Of a DNA stretch of 64,000 nucleotides, positions 24,112-33,010 are shown in pieces (within the stretch, counting starts at the first letter, position 1; every line of letters starts with the position of its first letter). Source of the stretch: an uncultured Acidobacteriia bacterium (GTDB lineage: Bacteria > Acidobacteriota > Terriglobia > Bryobacterales > Bryobacteraceae); the NCBI GenBank assembly GCA_903881085.1, contig CAIRSA010000109.1, forward strand, positions 1-64,000. The letters are read 5' to 3'. A program made the position numbers and the translations under genes. A model generated the notes under the pieces. That model made no database searches and was not told the DNA's origin. It saw only the letters and a program-made list of their open reading frames with translations.

Positions 24112-25488
24112 ATGCAACCAAAGAACCACGGGCTCACCCGTGAATTAACCCTGCGGGACCTGGTGATGATCCAGGTGATCCTGATCGTTTCGCTCACCTG
24201 GCCGGCGTACGCGGCGAAGCAGGGCGCCTCACAACTAACCCTGTGGATCCTGGCCATCCTGCTGTTCTACATGCCGCTGGCGGCGGTGGTGATGAAGCTG
24301 AGCCGCGAGATTCCCATCGAAGGTGGCGCTTACCAATGGGTGAAAGAAGGCATCACGCCTTTCGCCGGGTTCATGGCGGGCTGGAGTGTCACCATTGCGG
24401 TGGTGGCGTTATACGCGGCGCTGGGGTCGACAATCGCCAATGGCTTTGCCTATGTCGCCGGACCGCAGGGGGCATGGATGGCCGCCAGCAATCCGCTGGC
24501 GCTGGGGCTGACGGCGGCGGTTTGCCTGCTGGCTTACCTGATCAATGTCCGCGGGCTGCATCTGGCCAAGTGGTTCAGCGGCAGTGGATCGATTCTGTTG
24601 ATGTCCACGTTTGCGGCGATGCTGTATCTGCTGGTGCGAGCGCTCGGGGCGAACAACTCCAAGGCCTGGAGCGCATTCTCGGTGGCGCTGCCAAGCGCGT
24701 CAGTGGTGACGCTGAACGTGTTTACGAAAATGGCGATGGGGGCGCTGAGCGCGTTCGACCAGTGCTCCATCTTTTCCGAGGAGTGCCGGAAGCCGGAAAA
24801 CGACGTGGCGCGGTCGGTAGGAATCGCCGCGCCACTGATCGCGCTGCTCTACATTTCTGGTACGGCGGCGATCATCGCCTACATCGACCCGGCCAAGATT
24901 GACATGGCCGCGGCCGTGCCGCAACTGCTGCAGGCTGGCTTCGGTTCCGAGGGGGTGGGCGGCATGATGACAGCTGCCTCGGTCGCCATCTCGATTCTGG
25001 CCTTGCTGGCGGCCATAGTGATCAGTGTCGGCATGCTGGCGCGCTTGCCGATGGTGGCTGGATGGGACGGATTTCTGCCGGCGTGGTGGAGCCATCTGGA
25101 TCCCAAACATAAGACTCCGGCCAAGGCGATAGCGGCGGTGACGGTGGCCTTGTTCCTGCTCGGTTTTGTCAGCCTGTGGGGGGCCGGTAACGATGAGGCG
25201 GCGCAGTTGGCGGCGGCGGTTTCCATCGGGGGCTTCAGCATGGTGTATTTGTTGTTGTTCGGCTCAGTGCTGTTCGGTTTCCGCGGGCGCGAGGTCAAAT
25301 GGGGCACGGGGCTAAAACTGGGGGCGCTGGCGGGTTTTGCGGTGTCGGCGTTTGCTCTTGGTTTTACGCTTGTGCCATTGGGAGATGTACCGAGTCCGCT
25401 GTGGTTTGGGGTGAAGGTGGCGGGAGTTTTGGGCGGGCTTTTCGGCGTTGGGGCGGCGATGTGGTGGTCTGGCGCGAGACGTGCTTGA
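24112..25488 (+). CDS. APC-superfamily amino acid permease
   Basis: A 458-residue inner-membrane transporter with about 12 hydrophobic segments. The N-terminal LTRELTLRDLVMIQVILIVS and PIEGGAYQWVKEGI (the conserved GG-YQW region of helix 3) and FDQCSIFSEECRKPENDVARSV mark the APC family. It should take up an amino acid or amine with protons, or act as an exchanger; the substrate cannot be told. It is followed 8 bp later by the CAP-domain gene, probably in one transcript. Confidence 0.9.
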   Translation: MQPKNHGLTRELTLRDLVMIQVILIVSLTWPAYAAKQGASQLTLWILAILLFYMPLAAVVMKLSREIPIEGGAYQWVKEGITPFAGFMAGWSVTIAVVALYAALGSTIANGFAYVAGPQGAWMAASNPLALGLTAAVCLLAYLINVRGLHLAKWFSGSGSILLMSTFAAMLYLLVRALGANNSKAWSAFSVALPSASVVTLNVFTKMAMGALSAFDQCSIFSEECRKPENDVARSVGIAAPLIALLYISGTAAIIAYIDPAKIDMAAAVPQLLQAGFGSEGVGGMMTAASVAISILALLAAIVISVGMLARLPMVAGWDGFLPAWWSHLDPKHKTPAKAIAAVTVALFLLGFVSLWGAGNDEAAQLAAAVSIGGFSMVYLLLFGSVLFGFRGREVKWGTGLKLGALAGFAVSAFALGFTLVPLGDVPSPLWFGVKVAGVLGGLFGVGAAMWWSGARRA

Positions 25489-25496
25489 AGGGGATT

Positions 25497-26039
25497 ATGC
25501 GACTTGTACTGATGATCGTAATTTCCGGGCTGTCGGCGTTGCCAGCGCCGCAAGAATCCGCCCCGAGGGTTCAAGTTCCCGACCGGGGAGTCAGGCGTCC
25601 CGTAAGCTTGCGGGACGGCATTGCACTGGTGGAGCGGCGGATTTTTGAGCGGGTGAATCTGGAGCGGCAACGCCAGGGCTTGCCGGCATTCATCAAAGCC
25701 GAGGATCTGACATCGTTGGCACGAGCCCATAGTGCGGACATGCTGGCTCGTAACTATTTCGCCCACAAGACACCGGAAGGATTGGCGCCCTGGGATCGGA
25801 TTCGGAGCGCGGGCTTATCGAAATATACCGGCTCAGGGGAAAACATCGTCAACCGCTCTAGCCGGCCGGCGCTGGAATTGAGCGTTTCGTTGGCCGATAA
25901 GTTGGTGGATGACTGGATGCACTCATCCGGGCACCGGGCGAATATTCTGGCGACGGAGTTCGAGTATGTTGGCGTGGGCGCCGCGGCGAACGGGACTTCG
26001 ATTATGGCTACTCTGTTGTTTGGGAGCACGCGAAATTGA
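25497..26039 (+). CDS. Secreted CAP/SCP-domain protein
   Basis: A 180-residue exported protein starting at ATG 25497 (preceded by AAGGGG), with leader LVLMIVISGLSALPAP. The CAP domain shows ARAHSADMLARNYFAHKTPEG, SGENIV and WMHSSGHRANIL, supplying the two His and two Glu of the CAP cavity. Such bacterial proteins (YkwD-like) are extracellular, of unsettled biochemical role. It lies directly behind the permease gene. Confidence 0.9.
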   Translation: MRLVLMIVISGLSALPAPQESAPRVQVPDRGVRRPVSLRDGIALVERRIFERVNLERQRQGLPAFIKAEDLTSLARAHSADMLARNYFAHKTPEGLAPWDRIRSAGLSKYTGSGENIVNRSSRPALELSVSLADKLVDDWMHSSGHRANILATEFEYVGVGAAANGTSIMATLLFGSTRN

Positions 26040-26096
26040 TTGAGGATCTTTGATTCGAAAGCAAGGCTACTGGCAAATATGGGAAACTACGGCTAG

Positions 26097-26333
26097 GTGA
26101 AGACTACCATCAACTTCGAAGACTCCCTGCTGCGCCGGGCGAGGTCCGCCGCAGCGGAACGCGGAATTCCCCTGCGCATCTTGGTGTCGGAAGCCCTGGA
26201 TGAGAAGTTGAGTGCGCCTCCACGCGGCGAAAAGCCATGGATGAAGAGCTTCGGAAAGCTTCGCCATTTGCACGAAGAGACAGCCCGGATTAATCGAATT
26301 ATTGAAGAAGAATTTCGCCAGGTAGACCCTTAG
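26097..26333 (+). CDS. VapB-like antitoxin
   Basis: A 78-residue protein with a GTG start. The N-terminus MKTTINFEDSLLRRARSAA is a ribbon-helix-helix type DNA-binding domain, and the acidic, helical C-terminus (LRHLHEETARINRIIEEEF) would wrap the toxin. It precedes a PIN toxin by 8 bp, the classic vapBC order. The complex is expected to repress its own promoter. Confidence 0.8.
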   Translation: MKTTINFEDSLLRRARSAAAERGIPLRILVSEALDEKLSAPPRGEKPWMKSFGKLRHLHEETARINRIIEEEFRQVDP

Positions 26334-26341
26334 GACTGGAA

Positions 26342-26719
26342 GTGATTCTGGACACCAATGGCCTCTCGGCTTTGGCTGAAGGTAACCCCTTACTGACAGA
26401 AGCTGTAGAGACGGCCGATGTGATTGGGATTCCAGTAATTGTATTGGGAGAGTACATTTTCGGCATTCGACAATCGCGCAACAGGGTTGAATATGAGCAA
26501 TGGCTCGCGGAAGCATTGCCGGCATTTCAGGTGCTCTCCGTGGACAGCATTACTGCGGAACATTACGCCGAGATTCGCCTGGAACTGAAATCCAAAGGCA
26601 AGCCGATTCCTGTCAACGATCTCTGGATCGCCGCATTGACCCGTCAGCATGGATCGCGAATCTTAAGCCGGGATTCACATTTCGATTCCGTACCAGGATT
26701 AAAACGTATTCCCTGGTAG
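26342..26719 (+). CDS. VapC-like PIN-domain toxin
   Basis: A 125-residue PIN ribonuclease with a GTG start. Catalytic acids: Asp4 in ILDTNGL, Glu in VLGEYIFGI, Asp in PVNDLWIAAL, and Asp in ILSRDSHFD. It would cleave RNA when freed from the antitoxin encoded just upstream. Its stop lies 6 bp from the convergent exporter gene. Confidence 0.9.
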   Translation: MILDTNGLSALAEGNPLLTEAVETADVIGIPVIVLGEYIFGIRQSRNRVEYEQWLAEALPAFQVLSVDSITAEHYAEIRLELKSKGKPIPVNDLWIAALTRQHGSRILSRDSHFDSVPGLKRIPW

Positions 26720-26725
26720 CCACTC

Positions 26726-29274
26726 CTACTCGTACTCCAAAGCCTCAGTCAACGACCCGCGCACGGCCGACTCCGCCGGACCCAGCGCCGCCAGCCACGC
26801 CGTGAGTAGCATCGCCGGCACCAAACCCAGCACCACTTTCCACGGATACTGATAATCCAGCCGGATTCCGCCCAAATCCCGTCCCGAGATTTCCAGACTG
26901 TAATAGAGCGTGATCGCGCCCAGCACCAGGCCCAGCGTCAGCGCAATAGCGCCGATGGCCAGAGCCTCCAGCCACACCGTACGCCGGACTTGCCAGCGCA
27001 GGCCGCCCACGGCCTGCAGCACGCCCAGCTCGCGGCGGCGATCGGTGATGGAAACGGTCAGCGTATTGATGATCCCCAAAATAGCCACCAGCGCGGCGAC
27101 GGCAATCTGCACGTACGACATGCCGAACCACTGGTCCGTAATATCGAGTACGAACTTCTTAACCTCGTTATTGGTGAAGATGAATAGCCGCTGAACACTT
27201 CCGATCTGCTCCTGGATGCGGGCGCGAACTTCGGGCTCGCTCGCGCCTGGCTTCAGATAAACGCGGAACATGTTGACGGTCTCATCATCCCAGTATTTGA
27301 TGTACAGCGAACGATCGATCAGAATGGAGCCCTTCGTATCAGAGAAGTCTTCAACGGTGCCAACCACGGGTAGCCGCACAAGGCCTTTCGGCGTAGCGAT
27401 CTCAATCGTGTCGCCTTTGCGCAGGTGCTGGAGCTGGGCGAGATTATCGGCCAGCACCACGCCTTTGCCTTCGCCCGCAAGACGGTACATCTCATCGATG
27501 TTGCCTTCGATGGCTTTGGGGCGCGAGTTAGACTCGACCTGTTTGAATTCGATGGCGATGAGCAGGATGGGCCCACCGCCGAATACGATGCGTGGCGTGC
27601 GCACCATCTGCACTCGGCGAATGCCTTCCATCGCGCGCAGTTGATCGGCGATCGAGGCCGGGAAGCGCATGCTGCGATTGGTGAACTGTTCCGAAGAGCC
27701 GATAAACAAATCCGGGTTCAGCGCAGTGCGCAGCCAGCCGTTGATCGATTCGATGCTGGCCTGGGCCATGCCGGTGATGGAAATGATCTGCGCGATGGAG
27801 AGCATCACCGCGGTCACCACGCCAGAGGTTCGACGCGGAGCCTGGATCAGACTGTCGGCGGCGAGGGTGCCTTCCACGGGGCTGATCCATTTCATGACGG
27901 GGCGCAACAGACGCGAAAGCAAGTACGCCAGAGCGGGCACCATCAGGATGGCCGCGGCAATCGTCATGAAGTATCCACAGTAGAACAGCACTCGATTCTG
28001 ACTAAAGAACAGGCACACCACGGCTAGCGCCACCAGCACCATTGCGATGTTGCGCCGTGTGCGATTCTCGCCGGTGCTTAGTACCTGATAGCGGCCCTTT
28101 TGCAGCGCTTTCACCGGATCGATGCGGGCCGCCTGGCGCGCGGGAATCACTCCGGCGATCAAACTGACGACCACACCCAGCGTGAGTGCGCCGCCAAGCA
28201 GCAGAGGATCGACCGAGAGCTCTTCGGCGCGTTGCGCGATGCCGAAGATCTCGCCGAACATCTGACTGATGAACCGGGCGACCCCACGCGCGATCAGCAT
28301 GCCGAGCCCCACACCTGCGATGGAGCCGGCCAACCCAATGACGCCGCTTTCCAATAGAAACAGTGTCCGCACCTGCTTTTCCGTCGCCCCCAGCGCGCGC
28401 AGAATACCGATCTCCGAATGGCGCTGCGCCACGGCGATTGAGAACGTGTTGTAGATGATGAACATGCCGATAAACAGAGCGAACAGGCTGGTGATGGTGG
28501 CCACCATGGAATACACGCTCGATAGCGATTCGAACTGCTGACCGCGGCCCGACGGTGTCTCCACCTGAAAGCCGGGGCCAAGCATCGCCTGCAATTTCGC
28601 CTGCGCCTCTTCCACGCGCACGCCTTCGTTCACAGCCAGATCGATGCGATCGAAGTGCGGCCCGCGCCCGAACGCCTTCTGCGCGGCGTAGATGTCCATC
28701 ACCGCGAGATTACCGCCAAACGCACTGCTCAAGCCGCCGCTCTTCATGATGCCTCGCACTACGAACTGTTTTTCGCCTTCCATGGTGCGCATGGGCACGC
28801 GGCTGTTGATGGCGAGGCCGTTGGCCGTAGCGAACTCGCGCGTCACCATGATAGAGTCGGCCTTCGCGAGGAAGATCAGCGGGTCCTCAATCGCGTTTTC
28901 ATTCTGCGAATCGAAATCGTAGTCGCGAAGGCTGCTGTCGCCAGTCATGTCGACACCGAGGATCAGAATGTTGCTCTTCGTCTTCAGCCCCGCATTCACA
29001 GTGGCTTCAATCACTGGCACGGCCACGCGCACGCCGGGCACTGCCTGCACTCGCTCCAGCACTTCTTCGGGGAACCCCGATTCTCCTGCCGAGATCTGCA
29101 GCTGCGTTGAGCCGGCGATGCGGTCAACCGTTTTGTAGAACGCGGCCAGCACCGATTGATTGGCAGTGTGCATGCCAACGAACACGCCCACGCCCAACAC
29201 GATGCCGGCCATGGTGAGCAGGCAGCGCAGTTTGTGCCTGCGCGCGTACTGCCAGCTGATGAGGCGCAGGAGCA

Positions 29275-29278
<4 letters not shown>
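26726..29278 (-). CDS. ABC transporter permease with two FtsX domains (MacB/YbbP type)
   Basis: An 850-residue inner-membrane protein. An N-terminal helix (LLTMAGIVLGVGVFVGMHTA) and a MacB-like periplasmic domain are followed by FtsX helices around 250-400 (IGMFIIYNTFSIAVAQRHSE, IGILRALGATEKQVRTLFL) and a second set at the C-terminus (ALVAILGIINTLTVSITDRR, ELGVLQAVGGLRWQVRRTV). Exporters of this kind move lipids, lipoproteins or peptides, or transmit force across the periplasm. Start overlaps the ATPase stop by 4 bp. Substrate unknown. Confidence 0.9.
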
Positions 29279-29949
<671 letters not shown>

Positions 29950-29971
29950 AGTAGGCCTTTTTTATGATGAC

Positions 29972-30979
29972 ATGGCCGCGCCATGGGAAAATGAAGTCGT
30001 GCACTCTCAAGAGTTGATTCGAAATCTGTTTTTGTTCGCCGGGGTGTTTGGCGTCCTGCTGGTAGTGCGAAACCTGCTGCTGCGCTATCTCCGCAGGCAG
30101 GCCACAAGTTTTGAAACGGTGCCTCACGTTGCGTTCGACAGATTGCGCATTCCAACCTTTTTGTGGTGCCTGGCGGGTGCACTGGACGCCGCGGTGCGTT
30201 TGCTGGATTTGACGCCGCACCAGGAGCAACTAGCGCACCTGTGGATCGTTCTGTTCCTGATCGCGAGTTTCACAATGGTGGGTTCGGCATTGCTGCTGGG
30301 CATTATTGAGGTCTATGGCAGCAGAAAGAAGGTGCCGTTCGCGGTGGCGGGCCTTTCGCGAACCATCATCCAGATCCTGGTGTTCAGTTTGGGGGCGCTT
30401 TCGATCCTGCATTATCTGGGCATTCCAGTAACGCCGATGCTGGCTACCCTGGGCGTTGGCGGCTTGGCTGTGGCGCTGGCGTTGCAGGATACGCTGGCAA
30501 ACTTTTTTGCGGGCGTGCACATATTGATCGAAGGCCCCATCTCCGTGGGCAATCAGATCAAGGTGGAAGAGTGGGAAGGCGTGGTTACTGATATTGGCTG
30601 GCGAACGACGCGTTTGTTGAACGGGTCAAACAGCATGATTGTGATTCCGAACAAGAAGATTGTTTCCGAAACTCTGACCAACTTCGACATGCCGGAGCTG
30701 CGGGTAACCACGGAGTTGGCAATCTATGTCGATCGTGACACCGATCCGCAACTGGTTCGTACCTTGGCTTTGAAGGCGACGCAGGATGCGGATGGCCCTC
30801 TCAAGGATTTTGCAATCGTCGTTTTGATGGATCCGGGCGTGACGCAGACACATTTACAGATGAAGCTTATATTTTCCGTGAAGTCACACAATGACGCGGG
30901 GCTGGCAAAGTCAAACGTCAATTATCTTTTGAACGCGGCTCTGCGGGCGAACGGAGTGAAGTTTCCGCGCGCGAACTGA
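29972..30979 (+). CDS. MscS-family mechanosensitive channel
   Basis: A 335-residue membrane protein. ATG 29972 is the start; longer upstream frames overlap the divergent ATPase gene. Four or five hydrophobic segments precede the pore helix and beta domain: TPMLATLGVGGLAVALALQD is the glycine/alanine-rich TM3-like pore helix, followed by TLANFFAGVHILIEGPISVG, then IGWRTTRLLNGSNSMIVIPN. It should open under membrane tension to release solutes. No operon partner. Confidence 0.93.
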   Translation: MAAPWENEVVHSQELIRNLFLFAGVFGVLLVVRNLLLRYLRRQATSFETVPHVAFDRLRIPTFLWCLAGALDAAVRLLDLTPHQEQLAHLWIVLFLIASFTMVGSALLLGIIEVYGSRKKVPFAVAGLSRTIIQILVFSLGALSILHYLGIPVTPMLATLGVGGLAVALALQDTLANFFAGVHILIEGPISVGNQIKVEEWEGVVTDIGWRTTRLLNGSNSMIVIPNKKIVSETLTNFDMPELRVTTELAIYVDRDTDPQLVRTLALKATQDADGPLKDFAIVVLMDPGVTQTHLQMKLIFSVKSHNDAGLAKSNVNYLLNAALRANGVKFPRAN

Positions 30980-30981
30980 CG

Positions 30982-31269
30982 CTACTGCATAAACCCGCGC
31001 CACGACTTGCCTTTCTCGTCGCGCAAAACAATGCCGAAGGAATCGGAGATACCGGTGATGGACTTCCCATTCTCGTCACGGAAGCGATACCGAATGGAAT
31101 CGCGGTTCTCCACTTCCGCCGAGCCGCTCCACACTTTGCCAAATTCATCGCGTAGGCGTACGAAGTCGCCGTCGCCGAAACCGCTCATAGACGCTTTCGT
31201 TTGCACATTTTCAAAATGATAGAATCCGCTTGGTACGGAAGATTGCTTTCGCCGCCTGTCGAATATCAT
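30982..31269 (-). CDS. Small protein with RDExGK repeats, function unknown
   Basis: A 95-residue protein from ATG 31269. Three related segments, LRDEFGKVWSGSAE, FRDENGKSITGISD and LRDEKGKSWRGFM, recur about every 25 residues and suggest a small beta-rich repeat fold; I know no named family for it. The minus frame is preferred over the overlapping plus-frame ORF because only this frame shows internal repeats. It ends 2 bp after the convergent MscS stop. Confidence 0.5.
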   Translation of the reverse strand: MIFDRRRKQSSVPSGFYHFENVQTKASMSGFGDGDFVRLRDEFGKVWSGSAEVENRDSIRYRFRDENGKSITGISDSFGIVLRDEKGKSWRGFMQ

Positions 31270-31336
31270 GCAATTGATTATGCCCTCGAACTGGGGGATT
31301 TGGCATCGGGTGTTCACCGTAGAACCTTAGTCCCCG

Positions 31337-31370
31337 TGCACCTATCGCATCAAGTCGTACAATAGGTGCA
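31337..31370 (+). promoter_or_regulatory. -10 box inside a 9-bp inverted repeat before the enolase-family gene
   Basis: TGCACCTAT (31337-31345) and ATAGGTGCA (31362-31370) form a perfect inverted repeat that ends on the first base of the start codon. TACAAT (31358-31363) within it is a good -10, which would start transcription at or next to the ATG. The arrangement suits a repressor operator or a start-site hairpin. No clear -35 is seen. Confidence 0.5.
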
Positions 31371-32800
31371 TGCTTACATCTACCCGCCGCAGTTTTCTCG
31401 GCACCATGGCGGCTGCGTCGTTCGCCGCGCCCGCGATCCATGCCAAATCAACGGCCAACATCAAGATTCAGGAAGTGACTTTCAGCTACGAGGACTTTCT
31501 TTACCGCACGCCGATTAAGTTTGGCGGCAACGTGGTGGACCGCGTCACGCTGCTGAACGTCAACTGCGTGGTGAAGGGCGTGAACGGGAAGACGGTGAAG
31601 GGGTTTGGCTCCATGCCGCTGGGGAATGTGTGGTCGTTCCCATCGAAGACCATGCCCTACGACAAGACGCTCACCGCCATGAAGACGCTGGCCGAGCGCA
31701 TGTCGAAGATCATGAACGCGTACAAAGAAGCGGGCCATCCGATGGACATCAATCACGCCATTGAGCCGCTGTGGTTGAAGGCCTCGGCCGAGGTTTCGGC
31801 GGAATTGAAACTGGACGTGCCCATCCCGAAACTGTGCGCGCTCGTGACCGGCAGCCCGTTTGACGCGGCTTTGAACGATGCTTACGGAAAATTGCACGGC
31901 CGCAACATTTTCGACTGTTACTCGGCGGAGTTCATGAACTACGACCTTTCGCACTACATCGGCGAAAAGTTCAAAGGCGAGTACGCCGACAAGTATGTGC
32001 TGAAGACGCCCAAGGCGACCATGCCACTTTATCACCTGGTAGGCGCGGTGGATCCGCTGACGCCGGGCGAGGTGCAGAAGTCGGTGGGGGATGGCTTACC
32101 GGAGCATCTGGCGCAGTGGATCGAGTACAGCGGCTTGACGCACATGAAGATCAAGCTGAACGGCGAAGACAACAAGTGGGACACCGATCGCGTGCTGGCC
32201 GTGGACAAAGTAGCCACCGAAGTGCAGCGCAAGCGCGGCGTGACGAACTGGGTGTATTCGCTCGACTTCAACGAAAAATGCCCGAATGTGGGCTATTTGG
32301 TGGAGTTTTTGAAGAACGTGAAGCAGAAGACGCAGTCGGGCTTCGACCGCATTCAGTATGTGGAACAGCCCACCAAGCGCGATTTGCAGGCGGACCGCAC
32401 CAATGTGATGTTCGAGGCTTCGAAGATCCGCCCGGTGGTGATCGATGAATCGTTGACCGGCCAGGATGCGCTGATGTTGTGCCGCGAGATGGGTTACACG
32501 GGCGCGGCGTTGAAGGCTTGCAAAGGACAGTCGCAGGCTGTGCTGATGGCGGCAATCTGCCAGAAGTACAAGATGTTTTTGTGCGTGCAGGATCTGACCT
32601 GCCCTGGCGCTTCGCTGATTCATTCGGCCTCGATCGCGGCGCACATTCCTGGTGTGGCCGCGATTGAAGCGAACTCCCGCCAGTATGTTCCGGCTGCCAA
32701 CAAAAGCTGGGACGCGAAGTTCCCGGGCGTGTTCGATGTTCACAATGGCAAGATGAACACTGCCATACTGAACGGGCCGGGTTTAGGCGCAGTGGCTTAG
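31370..32800 (+). CDS. Tat-exported enolase-superfamily protein (mandelate racemase/muconate lactonizing type)
   Basis: A 476-residue protein with a twin-arginine leader (TRRSFLGTMAAASFAAPAIHA). The C-terminal barrel of the enolase superfamily is seen in HMKIKLNGED (likely catalytic Lys), VYSLDFNEKC (metal Asp), QYVEQPTKRD (metal Glu) and VVIDESLTGQ (metal Asp). Such enzymes abstract a proton alpha to a carboxylate with a divalent metal. Substrate unknown; periplasmic members are frequent in acidobacteria and planctomycetes. It precedes the palindromic repeat at 32817 and faces the cytochrome operon. Confidence 0.85.
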   Translation: MLTSTRRSFLGTMAAASFAAPAIHAKSTANIKIQEVTFSYEDFLYRTPIKFGGNVVDRVTLLNVNCVVKGVNGKTVKGFGSMPLGNVWSFPSKTMPYDKTLTAMKTLAERMSKIMNAYKEAGHPMDINHAIEPLWLKASAEVSAELKLDVPIPKLCALVTGSPFDAALNDAYGKLHGRNIFDCYSAEFMNYDLSHYIGEKFKGEYADKYVLKTPKATMPLYHLVGAVDPLTPGEVQKSVGDGLPEHLAQWIEYSGLTHMKIKLNGEDNKWDTDRVLAVDKVATEVQRKRGVTNWVYSLDFNEKCPNVGYLVEFLKNVKQKTQSGFDRIQYVEQPTKRDLQADRTNVMFEASKIRPVVIDESLTGQDALMLCREMGYTGAALKACKGQSQAVLMAAICQKYKMFLCVQDLTCPGASLIHSASIAAHIPGVAAIEANSRQYVPAANKSWDAKFPGVFDVHNGKMNTAILNGPGLGAVA

Positions 32801-32816
32801 CGGGGAAGTGCGCAGG

Positions 32817-32994
32817 CTCAGACATCCTGACCTCCACGGAAATTAGTATGAGCCAAAACCGCTTGCTGACGTGCGCGGCTCGGCTAGCGGTTGCCTGCTA
32901 CTAACCGAGCCGCGCACGTTCGTAAGCGGTTCTTCGGGAACAATTGAATTTCCACTTCGCGGCCAAATTCCCCGCCGAGGTCAGGATGTCTGAG
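32817..32994. repeat. Nested-palindrome repeat, copy 1 (178 bp)
   Basis: Perfect 18-bp terminal inverted repeats, CTCAGACATCCTGACCTC (32817-32834) and its complement (32977-32994), enclose a second, 27-bp inverted repeat (32857-32883 with 32905-32931) around a 21-nt loop. A second copy lies at 39842-40017 in the same orientation. Where the inner stems differ, changes are compensatory: G-C at one pair here is A-T there. No target duplication or ORF is evident. It fills the gap between two convergent genes; MITE-like or a structured dispersed repeat. Confidence 0.85.
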
Positions 32995-33010
32995 GCTGTT
33001 TTACTTCGGC

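Noticed and set aside
31007-31219. A 70-residue plus-strand ORF between MscS and the enolase-family gene
   Set aside because: Ser/Arg/Pro-rich shadow of the minus-strand repeat protein, which shows internal repeats in its frame.
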